From Prevotella sp. UBA3837 (GTDB taxonomy: Bacteria > Bacteroidota > Bacteroidia > Bacteroidales > Bacteroidaceae): a stretch of DNA of 34,062 nucleotides. The translations under genes were made by a program, and so were the position numbers. The notes beneath the pieces are model-generated. The model was not told where the DNA came from. It searched no databases and saw only the letters and a list, made by a program, of their open reading frames with translations. Numbering within the stretch: the first letter of the stretch is position 1; each line of letters begins with the position of its first letter. Below are positions 21,759 to 28,413 of this stretch, one piece after another. The stretch covers positions 5,290 through 39,351 of the forward strand of contig DGHX01000142.1 of the NCBI GenBank assembly GCA_002392835.1, written 5' to 3'.

Positions 21759-22706
21759 TTAATGCATCACCACGTTTCTCTCCAGGAATTCCACCCATGC
21801 GGGGTAAAGTCCTGCCCTCCACATGATGAGCTGTCCCTCTTCGCCGGGGTTGATGAGGTAGTTGAAGAAGCGGCGTGGCGAGCCTTGTCCGCGCGGGTCG
21901 GTGCAGATGGCCCAGAGCGTGCGTATGAAGGGATACTGCGCCGTGGCTATGTAGTACTGATAGGGTTTCACGGCGTGCACGGGAGTCGTTCCCACGGCCA
22001 TCACCGTTACGTTGCGCTTGAAGGTGACGTTGGTGGTGTCGCGCTGGTCGTTCATCCAGATGGAGCCCACGATGCCGATGGCGTTCTTGTGCTTTTCCAC
22101 GTAGTCAATCACCTCGTTGGTGGTCTCTACGGCGCGTATGTTGCCGGCGTCGCTGATCTTGCCACCGTTCAGGATGGAGTCGGTGCAGAAGCGCAGGCAG
22201 CTCGACTGCGGTGTGTCGAAGACCAGGCGTATGGTGTCGAGTTTCGACTCAGGGTATATGTCCTTCCAGGTGCGTGCCTCGCCGGTGAGGATACGCTTGA
22301 AGTTGTCGACGGTGATGACGGTGTCGGGGTTCTCATTATTAATAATAAGAGCCAGTCCGTCGTAGGCCAGTGGTTTCTGGCGGGGATTATGTTGCTTGCT
22401 TTTAATGATATTTTCTTCGTTGGTGGTCAACTTGCGTGTGGTAAACACAAGATAGACTTTCAGGTCGAGCAGGCTGTCGATGGCTTCCTGCTCCGTCATG
22501 TACAGCGGCCATAGCTGGCGCTGTGTCTTGTTGAAAAAGGCATTGTTGCACTCGTCGATGACGGGGCTGATGCTTTTGTCGGCGGCAAAGAGTTTTGCCG
22601 TCTCTTCATAGTTGGAGTTAGTAGGCTTGCCCCCACATGATGGGAGCAAGCCTACGATTAGAGTTAATCCAACTATTGCTGTAAGAATGTTGAATTGTCT
22701 GTTCAT
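21759..22706 (-). CDS. PstS-like phosphate-binding-type lipoprotein
   Basis: A 315-residue predicted lipoprotein (GLLPSCGGK, Cys24) with a periplasmic binding-protein type II fold of the PstS family: LAYDGLALIINNENPDTVITVDNFKRILTGEARTWKDI is the typical hinge and lobe region, and GIVGSIWM and YPFIRTLWAI follow as in PstS homologues. In classic systems PstS delivers phosphate to PstCAB, but no ABC transporter genes are present. The gene starts 6 bases after the tonB stop, and this linkage is common in Bacteroidetes. A structural or signalling role in the Ton complex is possible. The ligand cannot be told from sequence. Confidence 0.85.
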   Translation of the reverse strand: MNRQFNILTAIVGLTLIVGLLPSCGGKPTNSNYEETAKLFAADKSISPVIDECNNAFFNKTQRQLWPLYMTEQEAIDSLLDLKVYLVFTTRKLTTNEENIIKSKQHNPRQKPLAYDGLALIINNENPDTVITVDNFKRILTGEARTWKDIYPESKLDTIRLVFDTPQSSCLRFCTDSILNGGKISDAGNIRAVETTNEVIDYVEKHKNAIGIVGSIWMNDQRDTTNVTFKRNVTVMAVGTTPVHAVKPYQYYIATAQYPFIRTLWAICTDPRGQGSPRRFFNYLINPGEEGQLIMWRAGLYPAWVEFLERNVVMH

Positions 22707-22712
22707 TTCACA

Positions 22713-23555
22713 TTACTGCAGTTTGAAGGTTACAGGCACGGTGTACTTCACACGCACGGACGAACCGTTCTGCTTACCGGGAATCCACTTCGGCATGCTC
22801 TTGATCACACGCACGGCCTCCTTGTCAAGCGAGGGGTCGCATCCGCGTGCCACCATGACATTGCTCACCGAACCGTCGCGCTCCACCACGAAGGTGCAGA
22901 CCACGCGTCCCTGTATGCCGTTCTCCTCGGCCACTGCGGGGTACTTGATGTGCGAGCTGAGGAACTGCATCAGAGCGGCGTCGCCACCGGGGAACTGGGG
23001 CATCTGCTCCACGACGTCGAAGACCTTCGTCTCTTCCTCCTTCACGGTCACTTCCTCCACCACTTGCTGGTTCTGCTTCAGCACTTCCTGGCCTTCGTCA
23101 GAGCCCTGGTCGAATGTGACTGACGAGATAGCGACATCGCTCTTCTCCGTTTCGTCCTGTGTCTTGGTCACTTCCTGCGGAGCCTCGTCGTCCATGGCGT
23201 AGTCGGTGAACTTCTCCGAGTTCATCAGCTGGTCCTGCTGGACCTGCTCTTCCTCGGGCTGCACGTCGTAGACGATTTCCTCCTCTTCCTCAGCTTCCTC
23301 CTCCTGGTTTTCTACCACCATTTCGAGTGCTTCGGTGCCTTCGTTACGCTCGTCGCTGGCAGCGATGGCGTTGGCGATGCCGCCGATGGCGAAGAAGAGT
23401 CCCACGATGAGTGCGATGCCCAGTATGAGGCAGAGCATTGCCAAGTTGTTACGATTGCTGGTATTCTTGCGAATCTGATAAGCACCGTATGCCTCGTTCT
23501 TGCCTTCAAAGACAAGATCAATCCATTTCTGGTCTAATAGATCTATTTTTGCCAT
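22713..23555 (-). CDS. tonB: TonB energy transducer
   Basis: A 280-residue inner-membrane protein that passes proton-motive energy from ExbB/ExbD to outer-membrane TonB-dependent receptors. Its N-terminal conserved region FEGKNEAYGAYQIRKN is the Bacteroidetes TonB hallmark. One transmembrane helix (about residues 38-63) is followed by a very acidic linker (EEEAEEEEE...) instead of the usual Pro/Lys-rich spacer. The TonB C-terminal domain (YPAVAEENGIQGRVVCTFVVERDGSVSNV...LDKEAVRVIKSMPKWIPGKQNG) occupies about residues 200-280. It lies between the second exbD and the PstS-like gene. Confidence 0.96.
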   Translation of the reverse strand: MAKIDLLDQKWIDLVFEGKNEAYGAYQIRKNTSNRNNLAMLCLILGIALIVGLFFAIGGIANAIAASDERNEGTEALEMVVENQEEEAEEEEEIVYDVQPEEEQVQQDQLMNSEKFTDYAMDDEAPQEVTKTQDETEKSDVAISSVTFDQGSDEGQEVLKQNQQVVEEVTVKEEETKVFDVVEQMPQFPGGDAALMQFLSSHIKYPAVAEENGIQGRVVCTFVVERDGSVSNVMVARGCDPSLDKEAVRVIKSMPKWIPGKQNGSSVRVKYTVPVTFKLQ

Positions 23556-23588
23556 AGTTCTTTCAGTGTTACGTTAGACATTTAGTGC

Positions 23589-24452
23589 TTACTGTGCAGC
23601 AGCGACTTCCTTGGGATAGTCCTTCAGCTGGGGCACGTCGTTGAACTGCGGGAACTTCGTCTTGGCGGCGCCCAGGAGCTGGTAGTCCTGTTCTGTCATC
23701 TGTGCAATCACATACTTACCGATGCAGCAGATCTGCATCTCGTCCAGAATCTTCACCAGGTCGTCGTAGGTGGCTTCATCCAGCGGCTTGATGTTCACCG
23801 AGAGGGTGGGAGCGAGCTCCTCGGCCTTCTCCGTTCCGTCGCGCATCTGCTTGAACACCTCTGCGAACTTGGCGAGGTCCATGTCCTTCTGTCCGTTCTT
23901 CACCACGTCAACGTGTCCTTTCTTAATCATAATCAGGGCCTTGTCGTAGCTTTCGTTCACCGAGAGGGTGGTGTCCTGGTTGGCCGACGAGCCACCAGCG
24001 ATTTTCATCGTCGGTGTGTCCTTGTCACCGTTCTGCTTGGCGTACCATCCGTCAAGGTCGGCCTTGGCGTTGATGATGGCCTGCACGGGTGCCACTGTGC
24101 TGCGGTAGGGGTTATACTGCGAGAGAGTCTTGCGTATGCCCTCCTTGCCGTAGGTCACCTCTTCCAGGTACTCTATCTCTCCGAACTTCTCCTTCTTGTC
24201 GATGATGTAGCTGTAGAGCTTTCCCTCGGGTGCGAGGTAGAGCGTCACGGTGAGCTCAGTCTTCGACTTGTCCTTGTCTTGCTCCTGCAGGTTCTGGTCC
24301 TTGGCCGGCATGGTAAGGTGCATGGCCTGGGGCTTAGCCAGTGACGTACACAGCATGAAGAACGTGATCAGAAGCATCATCATGTCCACCATCGGCGTGA
24401 AGTCGACTCGGACATTCATCTTTTTCTGTTTGCTTTCTTTTTTCTTAGCCAT
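23589..24452 (-). CDS. exbD: ExbD/TolR biopolymer transport protein (second copy)
   Basis: A 287-residue protein with one N-terminal transmembrane helix bearing the proton-channel aspartate in VDFTPMVDMMMLLITFFML, preceded by a Lys-rich cytoplasmic tail. The periplasmic part is long for ExbD (about 140 in enterobacteria). It contains an N-terminal ExbD-like region and a C-terminal segment with VNIKPLDEATYDDLVKILDEM, typical of ExbD domains. It starts 2 bases after the first exbD, so the pair is tightly coupled. Confidence 0.94.
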   Translation of the reverse strand: MAKKKESKQKKMNVRVDFTPMVDMMMLLITFFMLCTSLAKPQAMHLTMPAKDQNLQEQDKDKSKTELTVTLYLAPEGKLYSYIIDKKEKFGEIEYLEEVTYGKEGIRKTLSQYNPYRSTVAPVQAIINAKADLDGWYAKQNGDKDTPTMKIAGGSSANQDTTLSVNESYDKALIMIKKGHVDVVKNGQKDMDLAKFAEVFKQMRDGTEKAEELAPTLSVNIKPLDEATYDDLVKILDEMQICCIGKYVIAQMTEQDYQLLGAAKTKFPQFNDVPQLKDYPKEVAAAQ

Positions 24453-24454
24453 AG

Positions 24455-25192
24455 TTATTCTTCCTTTTTATACTGTGTAAGCAATTTGTAGCGGCTCTCG
24501 TTGATGTCCTGCAGTTCGCTGATGACCTTCTTGAAGGTGCCGTAAGGCGTGTTCTGGTCGCACTTGATACAGATTTCGAGCTTGTTGGGCGTGGTGGCCA
24601 GGTCAACGTCGATGGGCTCACCGGCGTCCTTCTTGCGCTCCAGGTCTTTGTACCACTTCTTGTAGCCGTTCTTCAGGGCCTTCACCCAAAGCTGGAACTC
24701 GCTGTAGACGTCCTTTCCTGTCTCCTTGTTGGGGTTAGGAAATTCCCAGACGCTGTCCAGCGGCAGTCCGCTCTCTTTGAGCTGCTTCGACATCTGCTCG
24801 TGTGTCTTTCCCAGGTATGCAGCCATCTGCTCCATGGGAATACCGATCTGTGTCTCAGCCTTGAAGGTGGCGCGCAGCTCCTTGTTCTGTGCACCCAGCT
24901 CGTCCTTGTACTTGCTGAATTCCTTGGACAGCAGTGTGTCCAACGCATATTCCATCGTGACCACCTTGTCCGTGCCGAGGAAGACACGTCCCAGTGTGTC
25001 GATGGTAATGTCGAGCGTCGCGGTAGACGGCACTTTCACCTCTGTGCGTGACTGCGGCGTTACTACTTTCACCACCTCATTCTTCACGAAGTTTGCACTC
25101 AGCATGAAGAAGGTGAGCAGCAGCACCATCACGTCCGACATAGGTGTCATGTCGATCCAGACGTCGTTTTTCTTAATTTTCATTTTAGCCAT
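24455..25192 (-). CDS. exbD: ExbD/TolR biopolymer transport protein (first copy)
   Basis: A 245-residue protein of the same family. The N-terminal helix WIDMTPMSDVMVLLLTFFMLS carries the conserved Asp; the periplasmic region ends in LEICIKCDQNTPYGTFKKVISELQDI. Together with ExbB and the second ExbD it would form the proton-driven motor for TonB. Two different ExbD subunits per operon is a regular Bacteroidetes arrangement. It lies 36 bases after exbB. Confidence 0.94.
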   Translation of the reverse strand: MAKMKIKKNDVWIDMTPMSDVMVLLLTFFMLSANFVKNEVVKVVTPQSRTEVKVPSTATLDITIDTLGRVFLGTDKVVTMEYALDTLLSKEFSKYKDELGAQNKELRATFKAETQIGIPMEQMAAYLGKTHEQMSKQLKESGLPLDSVWEFPNPNKETGKDVYSEFQLWVKALKNGYKKWYKDLERKKDAGEPIDVDLATTPNKLEICIKCDQNTPYGTFKKVISELQDINESRYKLLTQYKKEE

Positions 25193-25228
25193 AGTCGTAA
25201 TGGTTTTAAGAGTGGGCTAATGTGAAAA

Positions 25229-26068
25229 TTAAGCTTCGTCGGCGTGAGTGGCAGCGTAGGTCTGTGCAATTGAATAACCAATCTCGTCCAGTGCAAACGC
25301 AATCTTGTCGATGCGGTTGGTGAAGAAGTTGTAGCTGACGACGGCGAGCCACGAAGTACCGATACCGAAGGCCGTGTTGATCAGAGCCTCAGAGATACCT
25401 GCAGACAGCTCGACGGAGTCACCGCCACCGCCCTGTGCCAGAGCCTGGAACGACTTGATCATACCTACCACAGTACCGAGCAGACCAGTCAGTGTACCCA
25501 GTGTGACGATGGTGGCGATGATGGGGAGGTTCATGGTCAGCGTGGGCATCTCCACGGCGATGGCCTCCTCGTGGGCCTGCTGGATGCGGGCCATCTTCAC
25601 TTCCTTCTTAATGCCAGTGGTCTGGTCGGCCTCTTTGTAAGCCATCACGGCAGCACGCACCACGTTGGCAACGCTTCCGCCCTGCTTGTCGCAGTCCTTC
25701 AGGGCTGCGTCGAAGTCCTTAGCCTTGATGTCCTTCTTAATCTTGCCCACGAAGGTGGCAAGCTTCTCCTTACCGATGCACTTGCTCAGAGCGATGACGC
25801 GCTCGATGGCCATGAAGACGACGGTGAGCAACAGGGTGTGGATGACAGGCACGATGATACCGCCCTTGAAGATGGTACCCCAGATGTTCAGAGGACTGCC
25901 GTTGGGGTCGCCGCCCTCGAAGTTGCTTGCCTGACCCAGGTTCAGGAAGAAGTTCAGGAATGCGATGATAGCGCAGATGACGATCACCCAAATAGCATCC
26001 TTGATACCGATGCTGCTTGTGCTCTTAGCTTTCTTTGCTGCGGGAGCAGCTGCTTGTGTTGTTGCCAT
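25229..26068 (-). CDS. exbB: ExbB/TolQ/MotA family proton channel protein
   Basis: A 279-residue polytopic inner-membrane protein with an N-terminal Ala/Lys tail, a first helix (DAIWVIVICAIIAFLNFFL), a second around residues 75-95, and the MotA/ExbB core with MPTLTMNLPIIATIVTLGTLTGLLGTVVGMIKSF and the following SAGISEALINTAFGI helix. With ExbD it forms the proton channel that energises TonB. First gene of the cluster, with a long AT-rich leader (about 118 bases from the -7 element). The third-codon bases suggest high expression. Confidence 0.95.
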   Translation of the reverse strand: MATTQAAAPAAKKAKSTSSIGIKDAIWVIVICAIIAFLNFFLNLGQASNFEGGDPNGSPLNIWGTIFKGGIIVPVIHTLLLTVVFMAIERVIALSKCIGKEKLATFVGKIKKDIKAKDFDAALKDCDKQGGSVANVVRAAVMAYKEADQTTGIKKEVKMARIQQAHEEAIAVEMPTLTMNLPIIATIVTLGTLTGLLGTVVGMIKSFQALAQGGGGDSVELSAGISEALINTAFGIGTSWLAVVSYNFFTNRIDKIAFALDEIGYSIAQTYAATHADEA

Positions 26069-26186
26069 AAATTTTAATTTTTTGTTTTTAAGTTATTAAA
26101 TTGGTTAAAAATATAAATGTTCGATTTGTTGTTAGTTACGAGGTTTTACTGTTATAACCCAATGGTCTTTGCACGATATTACGGCG

Positions 26187-26194
26187 CAAAGATA
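26187..26194 (-). promoter_or_regulatory. -7 promoter element for the exbB operon
   Basis: TATCTTTG on the minus strand fits TAnnTTTG. It ends 118 bases before the exbB ATG, giving a long AT-rich 5' leader. No matching -33 TTTG is visible. Confidence 0.55.
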
Positions 26195-26246
26195 ACATAA
26201 AAAAGTGGACTTTGGCAGGATTTAACAACGTTTAACTCGCATTTTT

Positions 26247-27446
26247 TCATTTATTCAGTTTCGCGAGTGCTTCTGCTATGCGCTTCATGGCCTCGCGAAT
26301 GTTGTCATCGCTGGTGGCATAGCTCATGCGGAAACAGTCAGGATCGCCGAAGGCGTCGCCGCCCACAGTGGCCACGTGGGCCTCTTCCAGCAGGTACAGC
26401 GCCAGGTCGGTGCTGTTTGCTATGACTTGTCCCTTGGGGGCGGTGCTGCCGTAGAAGCTGCTGCACTTGGGGAAGAGGTAGAAGGCTCCCTGCGGCACGT
26501 TCACCTCCAGGCCCGGTATCTCCTTGGCCAGGCTGACGATGAGGTCGCGCCGGCGCTCGAAGGCCTGACGCATCTCCTCCACGCACTGCTGGCTCTCGGT
26601 GTATGCTGCCACGGCGGCCTTCTGGCTCACCGAGCAGGGGCCGCTGGTGTACTGGCCCTGCAGCTTGTTGCAGCCTTTTACTATCCACTCCGGGGCGGCT
26701 ATGTAGCCAATGCGCCAGCCCGTCATGGCGTAGGCCTTCGACACGCCGTTCACCACGATGGTGCGCTCCTTCATGCCCTCGAACTGTGCAATGCTCTCGT
26801 GGCGGCCCACATAGTTGATGTGCTCGTAAATTTCGTCGGCCAGCACGTACAGGTCGGGGTGCTTTAATATAATGTTCGCGAGCGCGCGCAGTTCCTCTTT
26901 GTTGTACACCGAGCCTGTGGGGTTGCTGGGCGAGCAGAGTATGATGAGGCGCGTCTGCGGTGTGATGGCAGCCTCCAGCTGCTGGGGCGTCATCTTGAAG
27001 TCCTGCTCAAAGGTGGCCTCCACTATGACGGGCTTGCCTCCGGCCAGCAGGGCCATCTGCGGGTAGCTGACCCAGTAGGGTGCCGGGATGATGACCTCGT
27101 CGCCGGGGTTCACCAGCGCCATCACTGTGTTGCACACGCTCTGCTTGGCGCCGTTGCTCACCAGTATCTCGCCGGGGGTGTAGTCCAGCCCGTTCTCGCG
27201 CTTCAGCTTCTCGGCGATGGCCTGACGCAGGTCGGCATAGCCCGGCACGGGCGAGTAGCGCGAGTAGTTCTGGTCAATGGCCGTCTTGGCGGCCTCCTTG
27301 ATGTGGTCGGGGGTGTTAAAGTCGGGCTCACCCACGCTCATGTTGATGACGTCGATGCCCTGAGCCTTCATTTCGGCACTTTTCTGCGACATGGCCAGCG
27401 TTGCTGAGGGGGCCAGCCGTTGCAGACGATTAGATAGTTGTGGCAT
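26247..27446 (-). CDS. pyridoxal phosphate-dependent aminotransferase (AspC-like, class I/II)
   Basis: A 399-residue cytoplasmic transaminase, probably an aspartate aminotransferase. Key features: SVGEPDFNTPDHIKEAA near the start, NGAKQSVCNT at about 100, the cofactor-contacting SPSNPTGSVY near 180, DEIYEHINY (PLP ring Asp), and the Schiff-base lysine in VNGVSKAYAMTGWRIGY. The ATG at 27446 (MPQLSNRLQ) is preferred to a TTG nine codons upstream. The length equals that of thermophilic-type AspC proteins (subgroup I-gamma). Substrate specificity cannot be fixed from sequence alone. Divergent from purN, each with its own promoter element. Confidence 0.93.
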   Translation of the reverse strand: MPQLSNRLQRLAPSATLAMSQKSAEMKAQGIDVINMSVGEPDFNTPDHIKEAAKTAIDQNYSRYSPVPGYADLRQAIAEKLKRENGLDYTPGEILVSNGAKQSVCNTVMALVNPGDEVIIPAPYWVSYPQMALLAGGKPVIVEATFEQDFKMTPQQLEAAITPQTRLIILCSPSNPTGSVYNKEELRALANIILKHPDLYVLADEIYEHINYVGRHESIAQFEGMKERTIVVNGVSKAYAMTGWRIGYIAAPEWIVKGCNKLQGQYTSGPCSVSQKAAVAAYTESQQCVEEMRQAFERRRDLIVSLAKEIPGLEVNVPQGAFYLFPKCSSFYGSTAPKGQVIANSTDLALYLLEEAHVATVGGDAFGDPDCFRMSYATSDDNIREAMKRIAEALAKLNK

Positions 27447-27477
27447 AGTGATGAACAATTTGTATAAATTCAACGTG

Positions 27478-27485
27478 CAAAGTTA
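27478..27485 (-). promoter_or_regulatory. -7 promoter element for the aminotransferase
   Basis: TAACTTTG on the minus strand, 31 bases before the chosen ATG at 27446. The in-frame TTG at 27473 would lie almost at the transcription start, which supports the shorter protein. Confidence 0.65.
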
Positions 27486-27548
27486 GTCATTTATTTCGTG
27501 ATAATGAAATTTTTGTGACTTTTTTTCTTTCATCTGCTATTTTATTTG

Positions 27549-27556
27549 TAACTTTG
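27549..27556 (+). promoter_or_regulatory. -7 promoter element for purN
   Basis: TAACTTTG matches TAnnTTTG and ends 35 bases before the ATG at 27592. The -33 region has only a T-rich stretch. Confidence 0.65.
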
Positions 27557-27591
27557 CCATCCAATTCCCATTGTGCATAAACAATCTGAAC

Positions 27592-28188
27592 ATGATGATG
27601 AACCGTGTGAACATAGCTGTCTTTGCCTCGGGCAGCGGCAGCAACTGCGAGAATCTGATCCGCTACTTCAGCCACAGCGATGCCGGAGTGGTGAGCCTGG
27701 TGGTGTGCAACAAGCCCGACGTTCCCGTGCTGGAGCGTGCCCGTCGGCTGGGTGTACCGTCGGCGGTGGTGCCGCGTGCCGACCTTCAGCGGCCCGAGCT
27801 GGTGCTGCCGCTGCTGCGCAGCCATGGCGTGGGCTTCATCGTGCTGGCGGGCTTCCTGCCCCTGGTGCCCACCTACATCCTCGATGCCTATCCGCAGCGC
27901 ATCGTTAACCTGCACCCCTCGCTGCTGCCTAAGTATGGCGGCAAGGGTATGTGGGGCCACCACGTGCACGAAGCCGTGAAGGCCGCCGGCGAGGCTGAGA
28001 CCGGCATGACCGTGCACTGGGTGACGCCGCAGTGCGACGAGGGCGACATCATCGTGCAGTACCGTGTGCAGCTGTCGCCCGACGACACGGCCGACGACAT
28101 CGCCGCCAAGGAGCACCGCCTGGAGATGGAGCACTTCCCGCAGGTGGTGGAGCAACTGGTACGGGAGAGCCAGTCGCGGCCCCTCTGA
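27592..28188 (+). CDS. purN: phosphoribosylglycinamide formyltransferase
   Basis: A 198-residue enzyme that transfers the formyl group from 10-formyltetrahydrofolate to GAR in purine synthesis. It has the phosphate-binding FASGSGSN near the start, the catalytic NLHPSLLPKYGGKGM (Asn and His of the Asn-His-Asp triad), GMTVHWV, and the catalytic Asp in DEGDIIVQ. Three consecutive ATG codons (27592, 27595, 27598) could serve as start; the first is given. An upstream TTG at 27571 is unlikely. No other purine gene is adjacent. Confidence 0.95.
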   Translation: MMMNRVNIAVFASGSGSNCENLIRYFSHSDAGVVSLVVCNKPDVPVLERARRLGVPSAVVPRADLQRPELVLPLLRSHGVGFIVLAGFLPLVPTYILDAYPQRIVNLHPSLLPKYGGKGMWGHHVHEAVKAAGEAETGMTVHWVTPQCDEGDIIVQYRVQLSPDDTADDIAAKEHRLEMEHFPQVVEQLVRESQSRPL

Positions 28189-28245
28189 GCATTACCCTCG
28201 TCCTATATGCGCCTGCCCCGTTCCTTTCCGTTGGTGGCGGGAAAG

Positions 28246-28283
28246 CTCACGCGCGTGCATCGCGCGCGTATGTACGCGTACAT
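28246..28283. repeat. alternating CG/purine-pyrimidine palindromic block
   Basis: CACGCGCGTG (28248-28257) and a perfect 14-bp palindrome ATGTACGCGTACAT (28270-28283) flank CATCGCGCGCGT. The opening CTCACGCGCGT is identical to 10632-10642, the edge of the long inverted repeat in the other repeat-rich region. The remaining intergenic DNA (28189-28413) holds the endonuclease promoter and no gene. Confidence 0.85.
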
Positions 28284-28338
28284 GTAAAAATGTATGCCCC
28301 CCAGTTGTGCTCCCTGCGTGTAATAACTGTCGAAAAAA

Positions 28339-28370
28339 GTTGCGAGTGTTCAAAAAGTTTTGTACCTTTG
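28339..28370 (+). promoter_or_regulatory. promoter for the secreted endonuclease
   Basis: A -33-like GTTG (28339-28342), a 20-base spacer and TACCTTTG (28363-28370) match the Bacteroidetes consensus, with a 43-base leader to the first ATG. Confidence 0.7.
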
Positions 28371-28413
28371 CAGCATCAATATGTCAATGCTGACATTATA
28401 CATCTAAAACATT

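Noticed and set aside
26069..26186. Riboswitch in the long exbB leader
   Set aside because: The leader is AT-rich with only weak, short stems and no motif of a known riboswitch class.
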